From positions 120,674,501-120,738,500 of the forward strand of contig NC_091248.1 of the NCBI RefSeq assembly GCF_042477335.2: a stretch of DNA of 64,000 bases. Direction: 5' to 3'. The stretch comes from Ovis canadensis. Its lineage: Eukaryota; Chordata; Mammalia; Artiodactyla; Bovidae. How positions within the stretch are numbered: the first letter of the stretch is position 1; every line of letters begins with the position of its first letter. Below, piece after piece: positions 59,770-64,000 of this stretch. A model generated the notes under the pieces. It saw only the letters and a list, made by a program, of their open reading frames with translations. It did no database searches and was not told where the DNA came from. The position numbers and the translations under genes are program-made.

Positions 59770-59970
59770 AGCGAGAGAGCCAGCTAGCTTTGGCTCCTTT
59801 TTTTGTATGTTTATCTCTCCCTGGGCCTGTCCTATGTAAGTTGGGCCAGCTGGGAGTGTCCTCACTCAGGTCCTTGGACCTTCTTTTGTTCTATTTTTGC
59901 GGGCTTTTCCCTTCTTTGTATTTTAGCCACTGCCATTTTGGACTCCTTTTCCCTATTCTACCTACCTAAC
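59453..59970 (+). mobile_element. Endogenous retrovirus LTR (probable solo LTR, class II-like)
   Basis: A TGT-starting segment with 'tttgtctcgtcacaacaaag', several repeats of a 'tgttatagctct' phrase and a GA run. It ends near 'ttggactccttttccc...ctaaca'. This resembles ruminant ERV LTRs. No gag, pol or env sequence lies beside it. A clear target-site duplication could not be found, so the borders are uncertain. Confidence 0.5.
59730..59766 (+). repeat. (GA)n microsatellite inside the LTR
   Basis: About 18 GA units followed by a degenerate gcgcgagcgagagag. Confidence 0.9.
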
Positions 59971-60756
59971 ATTTTCAAAGCTCTGTCCATTCCTTCCTGC
60001 CAACTCATTATCAAAACCCTCAGAGCTTTTGAGTAAACCAGAACCAGAAACATGTCCTCTCAGCACCCAGAAGTTATTCATAAAAAGCTTCGGTGGGGGT
60101 GGGGGACAGAAAATCCCTTAGCCACAGGGATGGTGTACAGGGAGGAGAAGATGGCAGTCTTGTGGATAAATTGCTCACACACAGATGCTCAGATAAATCC
60201 GTAATTAAAAGGAAATGTGAATGCTTAGGCCAGGGGAAATGAATTCCCTGAGGCCAATCCTTTGTTGGTCTCTTTGATCTTCTACAGTAATGGGTCAATC
60301 AGACCACTTGCCCGGAGCTCAGATTCTGTCCCTGTGATGTGCTTCCTTCCCCTGCGTCCTCACTAGGGCCTGGGGGTTCAGATCACTCTTGCATTCAAGA
60401 GGCCTGGATTAGAAAGAGAGAGTGCAACAACACTTAACTCTTAAATACTACAGAAATACCACATAGGGAAGGAAATCTTTTCCCTTCTTCTATTCTAGGT
60501 TCTTTAGCTGGTCTAGCAATTAAATTAGCATCAGACAGATCAACAGAAGAAAAAAATAAATTTCATACATATGGGAATCCCAAAGATAGGAGGTTCTAAG
60601 ACAGGCAACTGAAGTTTACATGCCATTCTGAGCAAAGAAGAAGGGGGTAAGGGTTTGGGGACTTCAAAGGGGGAGGAAGACAATTTAGGGAGATGGGGAG
60701 AGCAGAAATTTGCCAAGCTCTGCAGCTAAGTCTTTCTGATCTAAAAAGTTAGCCCT
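59971..60756. other. Intergenic, no gene seen
   Basis: Nothing recognised. Confidence 0.5.
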
Positions 60757-61030
60757 GAGGCTTCCCTTGTGGCTCAGTGATAGAGAATCCACCTGCCAAT
60801 GCAGGAGACGCAGGTTTGATCCCTGGTCTGGGAAGATCCCACATGCCGTGGAGCAACTAAGTCCTTGGGCCACAGCTATGAAGCTTGTGCTCTAGAGCCT
60901 GCGAGTGACGACTTCTGAAGCCCATGTACCCTAGAGCTTGTGCTCTGAAACAAGAGAAGCCCCTCGCAAAGAGAAATACCTGTACTGCAAGTAGAGATTA
61001 GCCCAGCCCAGCACAACCAATAAAAAAGCT
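60757..61030 (+). repeat. tRNA-Glu SINE, CHR-1 type
   Basis: 'ggcttcccttgtggctcagt' head, then 'ggagcaactaagtccttggg' and 'gtgctctagagcctgcgagt' in the order of CHR-1, with an A-rich tail (aaccaataaaaaagc). Confidence 0.8.
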
Positions 61031-61367
61031 ATCTCTTATACTAGCTCTCTTCCTGGTATAGGCCCTCTATCTAAATTCTTTTAGGCAATAAGGGGAAAGA
61101 AAAACAAACAAATATACCTCTTCCTGAGTCTGTGAGGCCTTGCTTGTCATCCGCTCATAAGAAGCCACATGACAAAGTAGTATATTTTGGGGTCGCATAA
61201 TCCACTCCCCCTGAAGTCACTTCTGTGTAATTTTACATATAATGTCTCCTTTAATCCTCGTAATGATTCTGAGAGGCAGATATCTGGTACTTTTAATTTT
61301 TAAAATAATTCATTATTTTTAAAATTTACTGCATATTTAGATTGTCGTGGACATGGACGAATGCTAA

Positions 61368-61682
61368 CGTTAATGCTAAGTCACTTCAGTCGTGTCCGAC
61401 TCTTTGCGATCCTGTAGACTGTAGCCCAGGGACAGGGGAGCCTGGTGGGCTGCCATCTATGGGGTCGCGCAAAGTCAGACACAACCGAGGCGACTTAGCA
61501 GCAGCAGCACACTGTAGCCCACCGAGCTCCTCTATCCATGGGATTCTCCAGGCAAGAATACTGGAGTAGGCTGCCATGCCCTCCTCCAGGGGATCTTCCC
61601 AACCCAGGGATCAAACCCGTGTCTCTTACATCTCCTGCGTTGGCATGTGGATTCTTTACCACAAGTGCCACCAGGGAAGCCC
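61368..61682 (-). repeat. Bov-tA SINE, interrupted
   Basis: Minus-oriented Bov-tA split by a plus-oriented fragment at 61429-61510. Confidence 0.85.
61429..61510 (+). mobile_element. 5'-truncated Bov-A2 fragment nested in a Bov-tA
   Basis: 82 bp of Bov-A2 3' end, ending in the CAG run. It is flanked by a perfect 11-bp duplication actgtagccca (61418-61428 and 61511-61521). Confidence 0.85.
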
Positions 61683-61944
61683 AGACATGTACAAAGTATA
61701 TGTTTAATCTTTATAAGACTGATACCTAGACCATTTAACAGTTGAGGAAATGAGCACTTTTAGTTCAAGATAACAGTTTGAAGAAAATATTTTTTTGCCC
61801 TTCACACCCTCAAAAGAGCAACAAGCTATTGAAATATAAGTTTTGGTAACGAGCATAAAATAGAAGAAATTAGTATGCTTGCTGAATACTGGAAGGAAAA
61901 TACTAGCAAATCAAGATTTTATGAGTTTGTGAAAAATCAAAGAT

Positions 61945-62172
61945 ATGCCTGCATGCTAAGCTGCTTCAGTCATGTCCGATTCTATGTGACTCCTGGGACT
62001 GTAGCTCTCCAGGTTCCTCTGTACATGGGATTCTCCCAGCAAGAATACTGGAGCCGGTTGCCATGCCCTCCTCCAAGGGATCGTCCCAACTCACGGATCG
62101 AACCCATGTCTCTTACATCTCCTGCACTGGCAGGCGGGTTCTCTACCATGAGTACCACCTGGGAAGTCTAAG
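61945..62172 (-). repeat. Bov-tA SINE
   Basis: Minus-oriented, 'gctaagctgcttcagtcatg' to 'ccacctgggaagtct'. Confidence 0.85.
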
Positions 62173-63213
62173 AGCAAAGATGGCTACAGCCAAATTGAGA
62201 TATGAGAGTAAAGAGAGACACAGTTCAGCACAGGTAAAGGAGAAAGTCACAGCTGAGGCAGGACCACAGCAGCTGTGGACAGAGTCCACAGGGATGGACT
62301 TAAGTCCATCCTTAAGTCCACAGGGATGGAGGTAGTCAGAGCTTGAGAAAGAACTTAATACAAGACAATTGGTGTCAAAGCTGTATACTCAATGACTGCT
62401 GAGTCAGAGCCTCCTTTCAGACCTCTGCACATATGAATGTGTTTAAGGAAAACGTCTGTAACATAAAGCTGGAAAAATACCTTTCAGAGGAATTAACCTG
62501 TTAACTTAAGAGGGGCAATGACTTTAAGAGAAGAGGTTGCCAGCTTGCTTATCTTAGAGTAAAGCCTGGTAGTCCATATACCACACCCACAAAGAGCATG
62601 TGCAGTCAATTTTCTCGTGCCGGGGAAAGACCACACTATCAGGAGGAATGTTGTCAGTTACAGGTCACTTATGCTTATTTCATGAACATGACTGGACGAT
62701 GGAGTATCAGCGTTGTGTGTCTGTGTGCTCAGTATCAGTAGATATTTGGTTTTCCAAGAAAAACAGCTGTTTCAATGACATGCTATAGATTTATTATACC
62801 ATTTTATTAACCTCTTGGGAGTATAGGAAAATAATGTTTCCCAGATCCCTTGTCTCCAGATCCAGCCAGACAACTAGTTCTGAATATGGAGGGTGAGCAG
62901 AACCATGTGCCATTTCCAGGCTTGGCCCCAAACACCAAATCTCCCATGTGTGGTCCTCCTCTCTCACTGTTGTGACATCAGTAGGAAGGTTTGTGTGGCA
63001 TGTCCTGGCTCTCATAATCAGCTTTCATTAGAAGAGCTGTTCAGGTGAGCTTCCCGACCAGGAAGATATGCATCGGACACTACACGAAGAGGAAACTAAG
63101 CAAACACACACAAACATCTACAGGGTTAAAGCACTAAGAATCGGGGGATTGTGTCACAGGTGTTATGAATTACTCTTACTTATGTAGTAACATAAAGGCA
63201 AGGGAAAGTGTTA
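62173..63213. other. Intergenic, no gene seen
   Basis: Contains a local 18-bp palindrome and a 16-bp direct repeat (62283-62330). No gene recognised. Confidence 0.5.
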
Positions 63214-63255
63214 GCCACTTACGTCCGACTTTTTGTGACCCCATGGACTGAAGAA
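63214..63255 (-). repeat. Short Bov-tA fragment
   Basis: About 40 bp matching the Bov-A body ('acgtccgactttttgtgacc', then 'ccatggactg'). Confidence 0.6.
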
Positions 63256-63501
63256 CATAAATGAAAAGACCAAGTCAAAACAGAATATTAACTCCAGAGG
63301 AGACAGAGGTAAGTCAGGCTGTTTGCACAAACAACCAATAAACACTCTATAATAAGAACAGAAGAGAGTTTTATTCAAGCTAAACTGAGGGCTACAGTTT
63401 GGGAAACAGCCTCTTAGCAGCTCTGAAGGGGCTGCTCCAAAGAGGTAAGGAAAGAGACAGTATATACATGAGATCCTTTAGCTACAAATACCCATATTCT
63501 G

Positions 63502-63712
63502 GGACTTCCCAGGTTGCTCAGAGGTAAAGAATCCACCTGCCAGTGCAAGAGACATGGGTTCGATCCCTGGGTCAGGAAGGTCCCCTGGAAAAGGAAATGG
63601 AAACCCATTCCAGTATTCTTGCATGAGAAATCCTAAGGACAGAGGAGCCTAGTGGGCTATAGTCCATAGCGTCGCAAAAGAGTTAAGACAAGACTTAGTG
63701 ACTAAACCATAA
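63502..63712 (+). repeat. Bov-tA SINE
   Basis: Plus-oriented, 'gggacttcccaggttgctca' to 'aagacttagtgactaaacca'. Confidence 0.85.
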
Positions 63713-64000
63713 CAACACATAGTCTAATATACAGCCTGGTGAAAGATTACTGCTGATCACAAAGAACAGCTATCTCAAATGAATGATTTTAGTGTTTTTC
63801 CAAGTATGGGAAGAAGCAAGTATCTGAGATCACTGAAATTCTTCCTTAGATATTCATCTTAACTATGTAGGAGACAGTCTATAAATTCAAAGCATAGAAT
63901 GCTTCATCCTGTTTTGCCGAACCTGAATTTCCCTCAAGGCACACTGTTGGTGAGTGACTGCAGTGGATCGCAACATAACTCTTTGTAAAACTGGATGAGT

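Noticed and set aside
60757-60830. tRNA-Glu-like sequences in SINE heads
   Set aside because: They are diverged SINE promoters, without an intact cloverleaf; not tRNA genes.
38523-64000. Search for EPHB6 exons or trypsinogen (PRSS) genes, which flank the TRB locus in other mammals
   Set aside because: No kinase, fibronectin, SAM or serine-protease motif seen in any frame; the window ends before EPHB6 if it is present.

Overview
This window is mammalian genomic DNA holding the 3' end of the T-cell receptor beta (TRB) locus of a bovid ruminant. Bov-tA, Bov-A2 and BovB retroposons across the window point to Pecora/Bovidae. The three-cassette D-J-C layout is the one known from cattle, sheep and goat. 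I cannot choose between those species from the sequence alone. The window is eukaryotic, so operons and ribosome binding sites do not apply.

Layout. 1-6.2 kb: last three J segments of cassette 1 (J1-4, J1-5, J1-6) and TRBC1. 8.6-15.5 kb: a second cassette with one D, six J (one dead) and a constant gene. By the ruminant convention this is D3-J3-C3. 18.1-24.7 kb: a third cassette with one D, seven J and a constant gene, D2-J2-C2. 32.8-33.3 kb: the probable TRB enhancer, with two identical ETS-RUNX composite sites in opposite orientation. 36.66 kb: a CTCF-like site. 37.8-38.5 kb: TRBV30 on the minus strand, intact, with a 23-RSS. 38.6-64 kb: repeat-rich flank with no convincing gene (SINEs, BovB and L1 fragments, a mariner-like element, an ERV LTR). 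EPHB6, which follows TRBV30 in other mammals, is not reached.

How it works together. D and J segments carry recombination signals obeying the 12/23 rule (J 12-RSS; D 12-RSS on the 5' side and 23-RSS on the 3' side; V 23-RSS). A V-D-J exon splices from the J donor to exon 1 of the linked constant gene. Because TRBV30 lies downstream and inverted, it must join by inversion. The enhancer between TRBC2 and TRBV30 would activate the D promoters and V segments.

The most interesting structure is the middle cassette. Upstream of a 19-bp interval in TRBC3 intron 2 it matches cassette 2. Downstream of that interval it matches TRBC1. This is the signature of one unequal crossover between TRBC2 and TRBC1 that tandemly duplicated a unit of about 9.3 kb. 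Later small deletions (a J segment, part of a J cluster, about 265 bp of intron 1) and patchy sequence homogenisation have reshaped it.

No CRISPR array, bacterial system, functional RNA gene or new protein-coding gene was found.
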